Origin: Streptococcaceae bacterium | GTDB taxonomy: Bacteria > Bacillota > Bacilli > Lactobacillales > Streptococcaceae | NCBI GenBank assembly: GCA_031253335.1 | Contig: JAIRWF010000037.1 | Coordinates: forward strand, 44,585-108,584 | Length of the DNA: 64,000 bases | Direction of reading: 5' to 3' | In this document: positions 35,875 through 46,043 of the stretch, piece by piece | Position numbering within the stretch: position 1 is the stretch's first letter | How the letters are laid out: each line of letters begins with the position of its first letter | Translations under genes and position numbers: made by a program | The notes under the pieces: model-generated | What the model was told of the DNA's origin: nothing | Seen by the model: the letters and a program-made list of their open reading frames with translations, nothing else | The model's database searches: none

Positions 35875-36361
35875 TTTTGATAAAGTGTTTCATTGTAAAA
35901 GCGTAAGGATTCTTCGCATCAGCTTCGTGTCGCGTCTCATCCGCAAGTCGAAAAGCATCAAAGGACAAGTCATCTGGAAACTGTACATCCCCTTCAAAGG
36001 TCCCATGTACCACACTCTGATAAAGCTCCGTGAGGTGTGGCCAGAAAACTTTGAACACCTCTGCCCCGCCTATCACATACAAGTCCTTCAGACTAATGGC
36101 AAGTGCCTCCTCAGGTGAATGAACCACAGCCACTTGATCCGTACTTTGAAGCGCTTGATCATGCGTCAAGACAAAGGTTTGACGTCCTGGAAGAATTCGA
36201 CGATTCATCCCGTCATATGTTTTTCGCCCCATGAGGATATCACACCCCATCGTCGTTTCTTTAAAATGTGCAAGTTCCGCAGGCAATCGCCATGGAAGAT
36301 GCCCATCTTGCCCAATTAGACGCGCTTCATCTTCTGCCCAAATCCCAGCAACTTTTCGCAT
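35867..36361 (-). CDS. folA: Dihydrofolate reductase
   Basis: 164 aa from the ATG at 36361. GQDGHLPWRLPAEL (substrate and catalytic region), GRKTYDG and VIGGAEVF (NADPH) are present. Supplies tetrahydrofolate, used by PurN and PurH in this window. No Shine-Dalgarno: TATAAT at 36368-36373 ends 6 nt before the ATG, so the mRNA starts at or next to the start codon. Confidence 0.94.
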   Translation of the reverse strand: MRKVAGIWAEDEARLIGQDGHLPWRLPAELAHFKETTMGCDILMGRKTYDGMNRRILPGRQTFVLTHDQALQSTDQVAVVHSPEEALAISLKDLYVIGGAEVFKVFWPHLTELYQSVVHGTFEGDVQFPDDLSFDAFRLADETRHEADAKNPYAFTMKHFIKNV

Positions 36362-36367
36362 AGTGCT

Positions 36368-36373
36368 ATTATA
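36368..36373 (-). promoter_or_regulatory. folA -10 element, leaderless start
   Basis: TATAAT, AGCACT, ATG on the reverse strand. Upstream a near-match to the CcpA site, TGAAAACGCGGTAA (12 of 14), lies about 110 bp away, probably too far to matter. Confidence 0.65.
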
Positions 36374-36492
36374 ACAAAAAAGTGGAGCCGAACGCTTTGA
36401 AAACACGCAAGCTCGCAAAAGCGTCATACAATACCGCGTACCAAAGCAGCATTTATCTTTTTACCGCGTTTTCAGTGAGGTAAAATTGGATT

Positions 36493-36514
36493 AAAAAAGC
36501 TGCCTTTCGGCAGC
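36493..36514 (-). terminator. Terminator of the surface-protein gene
   Basis: GCTGCC-GAAA-GGCAGC-TTTTTT on the reverse strand, 14 nt after the stop. Confidence 0.9.
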
Positions 36515-36527
36515 AAGAGGGACACTT

Positions 36528-37526
36528 TTAGAGAAAGGCGACATCCATTGACTTCTTCGTTTCTGGATGTGCTTTTGCTGAGGCACGCATGGCGCGGCGC
36601 TGTGCTTCTTTCTTTTCTTCACGAACACGACGAAAGCCGCTATAGCCTACGACAGACGCCCAGGAGATAACGCCAGCAGCCACTAAAGCCGCAATGACTT
36701 CAAGCGTAAAGGCAGAGCCTTTTGGTGTAGAGCTATTGGTTTTAGTTGGGCCGAGTAGGCTTTCTAAAGCATTTTTACCCGTCGCAAGTGTGGCGGTAGT
36801 AGCATTATTAATATCTTTTAAGACAGAGTGATCTGCTTTTGTTGTGGTCGTCGTAGCTGAAGATGTAGAGGCATTGGCAACACTTGAGGCACTCGTTGTA
36901 GTTGCTTGTACGCTTGCAGACTTAGGCGCAGCGCTTGAGGTTGCTGCAACAGATTGTGTCACTGGTGCTGCAGAGTTAGGAGCAGCCACCTGAGGCGCAT
37001 TTTCATCATCCGTATTTATGACGGGTGCGGGCGTTGCAACAGAGTTAGGAACTTGTGAAGCTACTTGGGGAGTTGCAGCCGTCATGCTACTTAGGAGGGT
37101 ATCATTAGTGGGCGTCACAAAAACAGTATAAGAGTTGCCGCCATTATTGACTGGTGCAAAGGCCGTTGTGTAGCCAGTAGGGACGTCGATTGTAGGTTGT
37201 GGATTTGTACTATCTACAATCACGGTCTCTGTGCCAACGGTTGTATTGTCGCGCGTATCAAAATAAGTAATGGTTGCAAAAGCTTCTTGAGGTGCTGCTG
37301 CAGTAGCTGCTGTTTCAGTTTGGCTTGCAAGCGTTGCATCACTCGCTGCTAGTGCAGCAACGGTATCATCTGCTTTGGCCGTATGCTGTTGCAGACTGAC
37401 ACTTGCTCCTGCAACGGCAAGCACGGCACCCGTTGAGAAAATCACTTTCTTTCCGGTGCGCGTCGCATTTTGAAGAAGCTCAGCATCTTTTCTATGCAAT
37501 GATTTTCCTGTGTGTTTATGAGACAT
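36528..37526 (-). CDS. Membrane-anchored Ser/Thr/Ala-rich surface protein
   Basis: 332 aa. Signal peptide (hydrophobic 28-48, cleavage near TAKADD), one MucBP-like unit at about 80-140 (ATITYFDTRDNTTVG...YTVFVTP), a low-complexity stalk (145-265), then a transmembrane segment near 275-295 and a basic cytoplasmic tail. No LPxTG motif, so it is membrane- rather than wall-anchored. Strong promoter and AGGAGG. Confidence 0.75.
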   Translation of the reverse strand: MSHKHTGKSLHRKDAELLQNATRTGKKVIFSTGAVLAVAGASVSLQQHTAKADDTVAALAASDATLASQTETAATAAAPQEAFATITYFDTRDNTTVGTETVIVDSTNPQPTIDVPTGYTTAFAPVNNGGNSYTVFVTPTNDTLLSSMTAATPQVASQVPNSVATPAPVINTDDENAPQVAAPNSAAPVTQSVAATSSAAPKSASVQATTTSASSVANASTSSATTTTTKADHSVLKDINNATTATLATGKNALESLLGPTKTNSSTPKGSAFTLEVIAALVAAGVISWASVVGYSGFRRVREEKKEAQRRAMRASAKAHPETKKSMDVAFL

Positions 37527-37579
37527 GAAGACCTCCTAGATAGTTGAACTATTTGAAATTAAAAACTATCTTTAAGGCA

Positions 37580-37608
37580 AGTATAAACTTTTTGCAAATA
37601 CTTGTCAA
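37580..37608 (-). promoter_or_regulatory. Promoter of the surface-protein gene
   Basis: TTGACA (37603-37608), 17 bp, TATACT (37580-37585) on the reverse strand, near consensus. A 5' leader of about 50 nt follows with AGGAGG. The inverted repeat CTATTTAGTAG/CTACTAAATAG (37664-37674, 37701-37711) lies upstream and could be an operator. Confidence 0.85.
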
Positions 37609-37722
37609 GTAAAAATGATGGCAAAAATCATCTCAAAAGCTAGGCGGTTACTCGAAAAATACGCTATTTAGTAGTTCGTGAATTTATTTTTAGGCTTAAG
37701 CTACTAAATAGGCTGAGAATTT

Positions 37723-37805
37723 TTTTACACTTTTTTGTGGATTTGTGGACAAAAATGGGGGAAATTTTATTTCGTCCCCTAGATTTCCACAGAAATTGTG
37801 TAAAA
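37723..37805. other. Nested inverted repeat, possible structured RNA
   Basis: Three nested arm pairs: TTTTACAC/GTGTAAAA (37723-37730, 37798-37805), GTGGA/TCCAC (37737-37741, 37786-37790) and GGGG/CCCC (37757-37760, 37776-37779), with extra T-A pairs between. It lies between the khpA terminator and the surface-protein promoter, so it belongs to neither transcript obviously. Confidence 0.5.
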
Positions 37806-37822
37806 TAAGTTTTTTAGTCAAC

Positions 37823-37844
37823 AAAAAACCAGCCGGAGCTGGTT
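37823..37844 (-). terminator. rpsP-khpA terminator
   Basis: AACCAGC-TCCG-GCTGGTT followed by TTTTTGTT on the reverse strand, just after the khpA stop. Confidence 0.9.
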
Positions 37845-37853
37845 CTTATTTCA

Positions 37854-38105
37854 TTAGTCTGCATCATCTTCATCCACGATGAGGCGTACTTTCTTACCTT
37901 CAACGGGGATAGAGTAAATGATTGTGCGAATGGCCTGAATGATACGGCCCTGGCGGCCAATAACATGCCCCAAGTCCTCGTGATCCACACCAATGTGGTA
38001 CTCAATGAACTCTTCACCGTCTGTTACATCAAGTGTAACTGCTTCAGGTTTTGCCACAAGTGGTTTTACAATCGTTAATACTAATTCTTTCAAATCAAGT
38101 TCCAT
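37854..38105 (-). CDS. khpA: KhpA RNA-binding protein (YlqC)
   Basis: 83 aa single KH domain with the loop GRQG in VIGRQGRIIQAIRT. Works with KhpB in RNA regulation affecting cell division in streptococci. Follows rpsP by 16 bp as in other Firmicutes. Confidence 0.93.
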   Translation of the reverse strand: MELDLKELVLTIVKPLVAKPEAVTLDVTDGEEFIEYHIGVDHEDLGHVIGRQGRIIQAIRTIIYSIPVEGKKVRLIVDEDDAD

Positions 38106-38121
38106 GATTCAATCCTCTTTC

Positions 38122-38397
38122 TTATTTTTTAGCGTATTTCTCGTCGTGGAATTTCTGCATGATGCCAGCTTTAGACAACAAGTTTTTCACTGTGTCTGAT
38201 GGCTGTGCACCTTCTTTTAACCACTCTAAGATACGATCTTCTTTGAGCGTGACCTGATTTTCAGCAATCAGTGGGTTGTAAGTGCCGACTGTCTCAATAA
38301 AGCGGCCATCGCGTGGCGCCCGTGAGTCAGCAACATTGATACGGTAGAAAGGCTTCTTTTTAGAGCCCATCCGTGTCATACGAATTTTGACAGACAT
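38122..38397 (-). CDS. rpsP: 30S ribosomal protein bS16
   Basis: 91 aa from the ATG at 38397 with AAAAGGA; the family start [20 protein letters not shown] is clear. Consensus promoter upstream. Confidence 0.96.
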   Translation of the reverse strand: MSVKIRMTRMGSKKKPFYRINVADSRAPRDGRFIETVGTYNPLIAENQVTLKEDRILEWLKEGAQPSDTVKNLLSKAGIMQKFHDEKYAKK

Positions 38398-38430
38398 ATT
38401 TTTTCCTTTTCTAAAATGTAATACTAAAAG

Positions 38431-38459
38431 ATTATAACACAAGCTTTTATCTCTGTCAA
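38431..38459 (-). promoter_or_regulatory. rpsP promoter
   Basis: TTGACA (38454-38459), 17 bp, TATAAT (38431-38436) on the reverse strand: perfect consensus hexamers and spacing. A second TTGACA-like half and two copies of the dispersed palindrome lie upstream. Confidence 0.9.
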
Positions 38460-38501
38460 GAAAAAAACTTGACAGTCTTTTTGTCAGATTTGATAAGCAA
38501 T

Positions 38502-38534
38502 AAAAAGGCCTGTCAAATTTGACAAGCTCTTTTT
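38502..38534 (-). terminator. srtA terminator built on the dispersed palindrome
   Basis: AAAAAGAGCTTGTCAAATTT then GACAGGCCTTTTT: the palindrome extended by GC and A/T runs on both sides, starting in the last srtA codons. It can work in both directions. Confidence 0.8.
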
Positions 38535-39272
38535 TTAGCTGAGTGGCATCTGATTGTACTTCTCGTTAAAGGCTTTTTGGAGTTTTGACGTCGCTTGAGA
38601 GAAGGGATAGGTTGTGGTCAAATCTCCCTGAACAATTTCACGCATAGAACCTGAGTCGTTACAAGTCACAAGGGTTAGCATTTTTCGTCCGTCCACGTCG
38701 TTGATGACGGAGACATCTGATGGCTCTACAAATTTAATCGAGTCAATACGGTAAACATAAATCGTTGTTTTATCCGTCAGGTAAACATCCATCCCAACAA
38801 CAGCCTTATCCAGCGGGCTAAAGAGCATCTTCTCGCCATCTGCAAAGTAACCCGGAATGATATGGTGGCTTGCGAGAGAATAATTCCCCTCGCCCATCGT
38901 ATCCGTCGCCTTCATCGTCCCCGCACCAATCTCAAGGGCAACATCCGACACCCCCATAATAATCGGCAGATTGATATTAAGTGATGGAATCGCAATCCCA
39001 CCCACAACAGGAAGATTTTGATTGCTTGCCTGTGAGCCCAAAACACTATTAAAATTCACCGGCGTAATCTTTGAAAAGTCATAATTAGCACTTGATGAGG
39101 CAGTCGTTTTGTTCTTAGCAAGTTGCTGCGCCGTATAATTTGATACTTGATACTTATTGGTGTTCCCCGCAATCATCATGTTACGGATATTTCGATTGAA
39201 GATAAGACCAAGTCCTACCAAGAGCAAGACAATGATCACGATATTAAACAACCAGCTTTTCGCACGCTTCAT
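38535..39272 (-). CDS. srtA: Class A sortase
   Basis: 245 aa. N-terminal membrane anchor (residues 7-27). Catalytic His in LASHHI, Cys in LTLVTCND and Arg in SMREIVQGD. Attaches LPxTG proteins to the wall; the LPQTG protein at 2009-3739 is a candidate substrate. Shine-Dalgarno AGGAG. Confidence 0.93.
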   Translation of the reverse strand: MKRAKSWLFNIVIIVLLLVGLGLIFNRNIRNMMIAGNTNKYQVSNYTAQQLAKNKTTASSSANYDFSKITPVNFNSVLGSQASNQNLPVVGGIAIPSLNINLPIIMGVSDVALEIGAGTMKATDTMGEGNYSLASHHIIPGYFADGEKMLFSPLDKAVVGMDVYLTDKTTIYVYRIDSIKFVEPSDVSVINDVDGRKMLTLVTCNDSGSMREIVQGDLTTTYPFSQATSKLQKAFNEKYNQMPLS

Positions 39273-39358
39273 GCATTTCTCCTACTTTTTAATTTACGTT
39301 GACTAGTTTATCATTTTTTGCGCTTAGCACCAAATGAATTGCACAAACTTCACAAAGA

Positions 39359-40477
39359 TCAGCCATTTCCTTGCAGACTTGAAATATCTGCCAATTTATA
39401 ATTCGACGCTGAATTCAGCGTGAACTTTCCTTTGAGTCCGGGTGTCACATAGACTTTCCCGCCTTTATCCACAAACACCGCCTGCAAATGGTGGGCGAGC
39501 ACGTAAGCATACCCTTTTTTAGTACCCAATGCGAAAATCGTTGTCGAAACGCCATCCCCATAGGTCGCATCATCCGTCCCCACAATCGTAATCGACTGAA
39601 TATCATTTGAGAAAGGAAAGCCCGTCGCGGGATTCAAAATATGCGGGTAAATGGTGTTGCCAACCTTCAAATAGCGCTCATAAATCCCAGAGGTTGAGAC
39701 AAATTGATTCTCTGCGGTCAAAATACCAATATTTTCACCCGTCGGATTGTTAGGATCTTTTACACCAACATTCCAAGGAATCTTTGCGCCACGCGGTGAG
39801 TGCCCCATGATATAGAGCGAACTCGAACCCAAGTCCACGATTCCATCCGTCATCCCATGGGCTTTCAAGTAGGCCGTCATGAGTTTTGCCGTATAACCTT
39901 TGGTAATCGACCCCAAATCAAGCTGCGTCCCCTTGTGCGAAAGATAGACTGTCTGGTTGCTTTTATTGAGAATGAGAAATTTGTAGTTAATCGTTGGCAA
40001 GACCGCGTCGATCTCAGTTTGTGTAGGAAGTTTCGCATCCGGAAAGCCAATATGCCAAAGCTGCGTCAATGCGCCAATCGTCACATCATAGCCAGTCCCT
40101 TGACTTGACAAATCATAAGCATCCTGAATGAGCGTAAACATCTCCGCAGAAACCTTCACAGGTTTGCCATTTCCAGCACCATTATTGATTTCATCCACAA
40201 TCGAGCCTTTTTGATTAACCGTTGCCCATGTATTATAATTTTGAGCAATCTTCAATGCGCCTGCCACAGCTGATTCTTGGCCTTTTGCATTAGTATAATC
40301 CGTGATGGTTACTGTTGTTCCCATCGTTTGGATAGATTGCGTGTAGGGCGTTGCCAAAATCTTCGCATTCGTTGTGGGACGCGACGGCAGATACACCATG
40401 AAATAAAGAATCGCCCCAATCGCAATCACCATCACTGCAGCAATCCCTGCAATCGTGATTTTATTCCGTCTCGTCAT
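39359..40477 (-). CDS. apbE: FAD:protein FMN transferase (ApbE)
   Basis: 372 aa. N-terminal transmembrane or lipoprotein-like segment, then the ApbE domain with MGTTVTIT, the DLGSITKGY loop, and DDATYGDGVSTTIFALG (metal and flavin site). Attaches FMN to Thr of extracytoplasmic proteins. The ATG at 40477 is chosen because AGAGG lies 9 nt before it; that site is part of a copy of the dispersed palindrome inside the gyrA 3' end. Overlaps gyrA by 17 nt. Confidence 0.9.
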   Translation of the reverse strand: MTRRNKITIAGIAAVMVIAIGAILYFMVYLPSRPTTNAKILATPYTQSIQTMGTTVTITDYTNAKGQESAVAGALKIAQNYNTWATVNQKGSIVDEINNGAGNGKPVKVSAEMFTLIQDAYDLSSQGTGYDVTIGALTQLWHIGFPDAKLPTQTEIDAVLPTINYKFLILNKSNQTVYLSHKGTQLDLGSITKGYTAKLMTAYLKAHGMTDGIVDLGSSSLYIMGHSPRGAKIPWNVGVKDPNNPTGENIGILTAENQFVSTSGIYERYLKVGNTIYPHILNPATGFPFSNDIQSITIVGTDDATYGDGVSTTIFALGTKKGYAYVLAHHLQAVFVDKGGKVYVTPGLKGKFTLNSASNYKLADISSLQGNG

Positions 40478-43058
40478 CGTGCGCATCCTCTGTCAAATTT
40501 GACAGACCATTATTTTCATCGTTTTCTGACTCTGTCAAATCTGACAGGCTCTCATTTTCAGCTGCTTCAGGCACTGTCATACTTGACGACTCATTTGTCG
40601 CAGAATTTTCTTCCAACAGTGCTTCCTCAGCCGTTTCTTCTTCCTTCTCTACCAAGGCAAAAGTCACAATCTGCGCCTCATCATCAAGCCGCATGACTTT
40701 AACTCCTTGTGTGGCGCGTCCCGTCTTCGAAATATTTCCCACACCCGTCCGGATCATCACGCCGGTATCTGTCACGACCATGATGTCTTCATCGCCATTG
40801 ACGGTCACAAGTCCTGCGAGTTTCCCCGTTTTCTCCGTCACATTCATGACTTTCATGCCCTTGCCACCCCGACCTTTGAGCGGATATTCCGTCGCAAGTG
40901 TCCGTTTGCCAAGCCCTTTTTCAGAAACGACCAAGACTTCTTGGCTATCATTCACCACACTTGCCCCCACGACATAGTCACTTGGTCGCAAGGTCACCCC
41001 TTTGACACCTGCTGCAGAACGTCCCATATCGCGGATCAACTCTTCGCTAAAGCGGACACTAAAGCCATCATGCGTGCCAATGATAATCTGCTCTTTTCCG
41101 TCCGTCAAGAGCACATTCATAAGCTCATCGCCGTCTTTGAGATTGAGGGCCTTCAGCCCATTCGTGCGGATATTGGCAAATTGTCCAATATTCGTGCGTT
41201 TCACGAGCCCTTTCACGGTTGTAAAGAAAAGATATTTATCGGAAACACCTTGCTCCACGTTGATAATCGTCTGAATTTTCTCGCCATCGCCCAGTTTCAA
41301 AAGATTCTGGACAGGAAGACCCTTTGCTTGGCGCCCGTATTCAGGGATTTCATAGCCCTTGATACTAAAGACACGCCCCGTATTCGTGAACATGAAGAGA
41401 TGGTCATGCGTGGACGTTGCGACAATATGCTGGATAAAATCATCGTCCGTCATGTTCATCCCTTGCACACCACGTCCCCCACGCTTTTGCGCATGGAATT
41501 CATCATTCGATAAACGCTTGATATAGCCTTTGTTCGAGAGCGTAATTAAAACATCTTCTTCTTCAATGAGATCTTCATCTTCTAGCGACGTGACTTCCCC
41601 AACAAGCAATTCCGTCCTTCTCGGATCCCCGTACTTCTTCTTGATTTCTTCCATTTCCTCGCGGATAATGGTTTTTACGCGCTCTGGCTTCGCTAAAATA
41701 TCCGCCAAATCCGCAATCAAGGCAATCAGCTCATTGTATTCCGCTTCAATCTTGTCACGTTCCAAGCCAGTCAAGCGACGCAACCGCATATCGAGAATCG
41801 CTTGCGATTGTTTTTCAGAGAGCTCAAACTCTTTCATCATCGTCTCTTGCGCAATTGCATCCGTCTGAGACTCTCGGATAATCGTAATCATCCGGTCAAT
41901 ATTATCAAGTGCAATTCGCAGGCCCTCTAAAATATGGGCACGCGCCTCAGCCCGCTCCTTATCAAAAGCTGTACGCCGTGTCACCACTTCAATTTGATGC
42001 TCAATATAATTGCTTAAAATCTCACGAAGCGAGAGAATCTTCGGCACACCTTTTTCAATGGCCAGCATGTTAAAGCCAAAGCTCGTCTGCATTGGCGTAA
42101 GTTTAAACAAATTATTTAACACCACAGAAGCCGACGCATCACGCCTGATTTCAACGATGAAACGCACTCCTTCACGGCTTGATTCATCTCGACAAGCTGT
42201 AATCCCATCAATCCGCTTTTCATTGGCGAGTTTCACAATCAGCTCATGCACTTTTGCCTTATTGACCATGTAAGGGAATTCTGTGACGACAATTCGCTCT
42301 TTACCAGAAGCTGTCGTCTCAATCTCCGTCTTGGCGCGCAGAATAATACTTCCCTTACCCGTCTCATAGGCCCGACGAATCCCCGATTTCCCCATAACCA
42401 GTCCACCCGTTGGAAAGTCAGGCCCAGGCAATACTTGCATGAGATCCGCAGTCGTGGCATCAGGATTTTCCATCAAAAGGTCTACTGCGTCAATCGTCTC
42501 ACCCAGATTATGCGGCGGGATATTTGTCGCCATCCCGACCGCAATCCCCGTCGTCCCATTGACGAGAAGATTCGGAAAACGTGCAGGCAAAATCACCGGC
42601 TCACGCTGTGAACCATCATAGTTATCCACAAAGTCAACTGTATCTTTGTTGATGTCCCGCACCAGCTCAAGCGCGAGCCTGCTCATCCGCGCCTCGGTAT
42701 AACGCATCGCTGCAGCTCCGTCACCGTCCATCGAGCCAAAGTTCCCATGCCCATCGACCAGCATATGACGATAGCTCCACCACTGCGCCATACGGACCAT
42801 GGCCTCATAAATCGAGCTGTCGCCATGTGGATGGTATTTCCCCATGACATCCCCGACGATACTCGCTGACTTGCGGTGCGGTTTATCTGGCGTATAGCCG
42901 CCGTCAATCATCCCATAGATAATCCGTCTGTGTACAGGCTTCATCCCATCCCGCACATCTGGCAACGCACGCGCCACAATAACAGACATGGCATAGTCAA
43001 TATAGCTACTACGCATCTCCTGCGACAAATTTACTTGAATGACATTTTTATCTTGCAT
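40461..43058 (-). CDS. gyrA: DNA gyrase subunit A
   Basis: 865 aa from the ATG at 43058. Catalytic Tyr in MRYTEARM (about residue 121). The quinolone region reads HPHGDSSIYEAMVRMAQ, with the wild-type Ser and Glu. C-terminal beta-pinwheel with QAKGLPVQN-type repeats and a GyrA box (QKRGGRG). The acidic tail (last 60 residues) carries LSDLTESEND and LSNLTEDAHD, both coded by copies of the dispersed palindrome. Confidence 0.96.
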   Translation of the reverse strand: MQDKNVIQVNLSQEMRSSYIDYAMSVIVARALPDVRDGMKPVHRRIIYGMIDGGYTPDKPHRKSASIVGDVMGKYHPHGDSSIYEAMVRMAQWWSYRHMLVDGHGNFGSMDGDGAAAMRYTEARMSRLALELVRDINKDTVDFVDNYDGSQREPVILPARFPNLLVNGTTGIAVGMATNIPPHNLGETIDAVDLLMENPDATTADLMQVLPGPDFPTGGLVMGKSGIRRAYETGKGSIILRAKTEIETTASGKERIVVTEFPYMVNKAKVHELIVKLANEKRIDGITACRDESSREGVRFIVEIRRDASASVVLNNLFKLTPMQTSFGFNMLAIEKGVPKILSLREILSNYIEHQIEVVTRRTAFDKERAEARAHILEGLRIALDNIDRMITIIRESQTDAIAQETMMKEFELSEKQSQAILDMRLRRLTGLERDKIEAEYNELIALIADLADILAKPERVKTIIREEMEEIKKKYGDPRRTELLVGEVTSLEDEDLIEEEDVLITLSNKGYIKRLSNDEFHAQKRGGRGVQGMNMTDDDFIQHIVATSTHDHLFMFTNTGRVFSIKGYEIPEYGRQAKGLPVQNLLKLGDGEKIQTIINVEQGVSDKYLFFTTVKGLVKRTNIGQFANIRTNGLKALNLKDGDELMNVLLTDGKEQIIIGTHDGFSVRFSEELIRDMGRSAAGVKGVTLRPSDYVVGASVVNDSQEVLVVSEKGLGKRTLATEYPLKGRGGKGMKVMNVTEKTGKLAGLVTVNGDEDIMVVTDTGVMIRTGVGNISKTGRATQGVKVMRLDDEAQIVTFALVEKEEETAEEALLEENSATNESSSMTVPEAAENESLSDLTESENDENNGLSNLTEDAHDDETE

Positions 43059-43093
43059 AAAAAGCTTTCTAAAACAAAAATCAATTACCAACT

Positions 43094-43102
43094 ATTATAG
43101 CA
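43094..43102 (-). promoter_or_regulatory. gyrA promoter, extended -10
   Basis: TGCTATAAT on the reverse strand, 36 nt before the gyrA ATG. The mecA terminator lies on its other side. Confidence 0.65.
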
Positions 43103-43112
43103 AAAAAACGCG

Positions 43113-43138
43113 AAAAAATCCTAGACTAGCTAGGATTT
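43113..43138 (-). terminator. mecA terminator
   Basis: AAATCCTAG-CTAGT-CTAGGATTT-TTTC on the reverse strand. Confidence 0.85.
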
Positions 43139-43176
43139 TCAACTGTTTTTATGTTCGCAGACGTCTTGCCTACTTA

Positions 43177-43863
43177 TTAAATTTTCTTCAAACTCTCAAG
43201 TGCCTGTGAACTCAAAATGACGCGTCCATGCTCTCGCAAATGCTCCCGTGATAAAGGCGCCTGCTCTGCATATTCTAGCATCAAAGAGCGAATCGCAAGC
43301 ATGGCCTCTTTTCCGCGTTCTTTTTGATTGTCCAAAACTGCGAGATAAAAACTCCCCTGATATTCGTACAGTTCCGACTCATCCATTGTCACAGAAAGCG
43401 TCTTTGCCAGCGTAATAATTGTCTCAAAATTTTCAAAACGCAAGGTATAGTATACAAAATCAGGCTCAGGCACGACTTCTTTCTTGCGTTTCACCCGAGA
43501 CTTGATAGGTTCTTTTTCGCCCTCATCCAAAAAAAGATCCGTACGCCCTGTAGCACTCGTCACACTCTTCATGAACTCTTCGAGTTCATAAGCCATATCA
43601 TTAACCGTCATATCCTTAAACCCTTCATCGTCATCTGACACCAATAAATCAATCCCGTTCGCATGTGGTCTGATTTGAAAAGACATAAAAGCGGGATTTT
43701 GAAAAAACTCCTCCAAATCCATCTCATCAATCAAATCATAAAAAAGCGTCTCTACCTTATCCTGCTCCGTCAGAAAATCTGTCAAGTGCATCTCATGCTC
43801 CTTGAGATCCTGAAAGCTCAGACGAATGCGTAGTGTCCGATCATTTTCATACGAGTAATCCAT
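43177..43863 (-). CDS. mecA: MecA adaptor protein
   Basis: 228 aa from the ATG at 43863. N-terminal substrate-binding part (ENDRTLRIRLSFQDL), a charged linker (about 100-125), then the C-terminal domain that docks on ClpC. Targets proteins such as competence regulators for ClpCP. TGTGGTATAAT ends 9 nt before the ATG and there is no Shine-Dalgarno, so the mRNA is probably leaderless or nearly so. Confidence 0.88.
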   Translation of the reverse strand: MDYSYENDRTLRIRLSFQDLKEHEMHLTDFLTEQDKVETLFYDLIDEMDLEEFFQNPAFMSFQIRPHANGIDLLVSDDDEGFKDMTVNDMAYELEEFMKSVTSATGRTDLFLDEGEKEPIKSRVKRKKEVVPEPDFVYYTLRFENFETIITLAKTLSVTMDESELYEYQGSFYLAVLDNQKERGKEAMLAIRSLMLEYAEQAPLSREHLREHGRVILSSQALESLKKI

Positions 43864-43927
43864 GTTTTGTTTATTATACCACAAAAATCATTTGCACTCA
43901 CAAAAAATCGCTACAAACACACGTCCG

Positions 43928-45487
43928 TCAATGCCTAAAATGTCGAACTCCCGTAAACACCATTGTAATCCCGTATTTATCGCAGGCAGCAATCACTTCT
44001 TCATCTCGCACCGAGCCGCCAGGTTGGATAATCGCTGTCACGCCAGACTTCGCAATCACTTCAATGTTATCGGCAAAAGGAAAGAACGCATCACTGGCAA
44101 GCACAGCATTTTTCGTAAGCGCCGCGTCTTTTTCAAAAGCGGCATCGAGTGCAATCTTGACAGACCCCACGCGATTCGTCTGACCAGGCCCTACGCCCAG
44201 CGTCTGATGGTCGTTCGTCACGATAATGCCGTTTGCCTTGACAAATTTCACCGCTTTCCAAGCAAATTTCAGCGCTTCAAATTTCTCTGCTGAAGGCTTT
44301 TTAGCAGTCGAAATCGTCCATTCTTCAGGATTTTCCTCAATCACATCTTGCTGCTGGATGAGAAGTCCACCCAAAACGCCCGTGACTTCCATCTCCCCCT
44401 TCGAGGATTCTTGCCCACTGAAATCCAGCTGCAAAATCCGCAAATTCTTCTTCTTCGTGGTCAAGATTTCCAAAGCTTCATCGCTAAAACTTGGTGCAAT
44501 GATAATCTCTAAGAAAATATCGTGCATCTTACGAGCTGTGGCAGCATCCACCTCGCGGTTCAAGACCACAATCCCCCCGAAAATAGAGACGGGATCGGCT
44601 TCAAAGGCATAATCCCAAGCTTTTTCAATCGACTCAGCCTGCCCAATCCCGCACGGATTCATGTGTTTCAGCGCCACCACGGTCGGCATTTCGGTGAAAT
44701 CTCGCGCAATCTTAATCGCCGCATCCGCATCACGCACGTTATTAAAACTCAATTCCTTACCGTTCAACTGCTTGGCATTCGCAATGGAATAAGCCACTGG
44801 TAGAGCAGCTTCATAGAAAACAGCGCCCTGCTGCGGATTTTCGCCGTAACGCATCCGCTGGCTAACGTTGTAGGTCAATGTCGTACTTTCAGGGTCCTTT
44901 TCGCCCACCTGATCCGTCAGATAGCGGGCAATCAAGGCATCATAGGCGGCTGTATGGCGGAAAACTTTTGCTGCCAAACGTTTGCGGGTCTCAATTGTCG
45001 TTTCGCCATTTTCAGACAATTCCGTAAGCACCCCTTCATAATCCGCAGGATCCGTCACCACAGTGACAAAAGCATGATTTTTCGCTGCAGAACGCAGCAT
45101 AGAAGGCCCGCCAATGTCAATCTTCTCGATCATCGCATCGTAATCGCCCCCCGCAAGCAAGGTTTCCTTAAACGGATAGAGATTTACCACGACGAAATCA
45201 ATCGGAACAATCCCGTGCTCAACCATCGCATCCGTATGCGACTTCACATCACGCCGACCCAACAATGCCCCGTGCACCAAGGGATGCAAGGTTTTCACGC
45301 GGCCATCCATCATCTCAGGAAAGCCCGTTACCTCATCAATTTCAATAGTGGGAACATTCGCTTCCGTCAAAGCTTTCGCCGTGCCGCCCGTCGAAACGAT
45401 TTCCCAGCCCAAAGCCACCAATTTCTGAGCGAATTCGGTAATTCCCGTCTTGTCTGACACACTGATTAAAGCTCGTTTTTTATTCAT
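43928..45487 (-). CDS. purH: Bifunctional AICAR transformylase/IMP cyclohydrolase
   Basis: 519 aa. N-terminal MGS-like cyclohydrolase ([27 protein letters not shown]) and C-terminal transformylase with KHMNPCGIG and the final HFRH. Last two steps to IMP. Its start overlaps the hprT stop. Confidence 0.96.
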   Translation of the reverse strand: MNKKRALISVSDKTGITEFAQKLVALGWEIVSTGGTAKALTEANVPTIEIDEVTGFPEMMDGRVKTLHPLVHGALLGRRDVKSHTDAMVEHGIVPIDFVVVNLYPFKETLLAGGDYDAMIEKIDIGGPSMLRSAAKNHAFVTVVTDPADYEGVLTELSENGETTIETRKRLAAKVFRHTAAYDALIARYLTDQVGEKDPESTTLTYNVSQRMRYGENPQQGAVFYEAALPVAYSIANAKQLNGKELSFNNVRDADAAIKIARDFTEMPTVVALKHMNPCGIGQAESIEKAWDYAFEADPVSIFGGIVVLNREVDAATARKMHDIFLEIIIAPSFSDEALEILTTKKKNLRILQLDFSGQESSKGEMEVTGVLGGLLIQQQDVIEENPEEWTISTAKKPSAEKFEALKFAWKAVKFVKANGIIVTNDHQTLGVGPGQTNRVGSVKIALDAAFEKDAALTKNAVLASDAFFPFADNIEVIAKSGVTAIIQPGGSVRDEEVIAACDKYGITMVFTGVRHFRH

Positions 45488-46043
45488 TTTGCTCCTCTTT
45501 GATCATAAAATCTGTATTAAAAATGCCGATATAAGGCAGTTGCCGATAACGCTGGGCATAATCAATTCCGTAGCCTACGATAAAGGCATCGGGCACGACG
45601 AAGCCCACATAATCCGCTTCAATCTCCACTTTTCGACCTGCAGGTTTATCCAAAAGCGCTGCAATCTTAACGGATCTAGCGAGTCGTTCATTCAAGATCC
45701 GTTTCAAATAAACCAACGTATTGCCTGTGTCAATGATGTCTTCCACAATCAGAATCTCACGTCCTTCCGCAGCACTCGATAAATCCTTTAAGATCCGCAC
45801 TTCTCCAGACGAGGAGAGACTCGCACCATAGCTCGACACATCCATAAAGTCTAGCTCCACATCAATCGTCAGGCGCTTAAGCAAATCAACTGCAAACATG
45901 ACCGCACCTGTCAAAATACCCACAACCAACACCTTTTTCCCTGCATAATCACGCGAAATCTCTGCTGCCATTTCTGCGACTTTCGCTTGAATCGTCGCCT
46001 CGTCAAATAAAATCTCTTTCAAATGAGGGTGCATTTCAGTCAT
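45480..46043 (-). CDS. hprT: Hypoxanthine phosphoribosyltransferase
   Basis: 187 aa. PRPP motif [14 protein letters not shown] and [11 protein letters not shown]. Salvages hypoxanthine and guanine. Overlaps purN and purH by 8 nt each, so salvage and de novo genes are in one compact operon. Confidence 0.93.
   Translation of the reverse strand: MTEMHPHLKEILFDEATIQAKVAEMAAEISRDYAGKKVLVVGILTGAVMFAVDLLKRLTIDVELDFMDVSSYGASLSSSGEVRILKDLSSAAEGREILIVEDIIDTGNTLVYLKRILNERLARSVKIAALLDKPAGRKVEIEADYVGFVVPDAFIVGYGIDYAQRYRQLPYIGIFNTDFMIKEEQNE

Noticed and set aside
36400..36490. CcpA site controlling folA
   Set aside because: The near-match is about 110 bp upstream of a leaderless promoter, and one weak match in this length is expected by chance.
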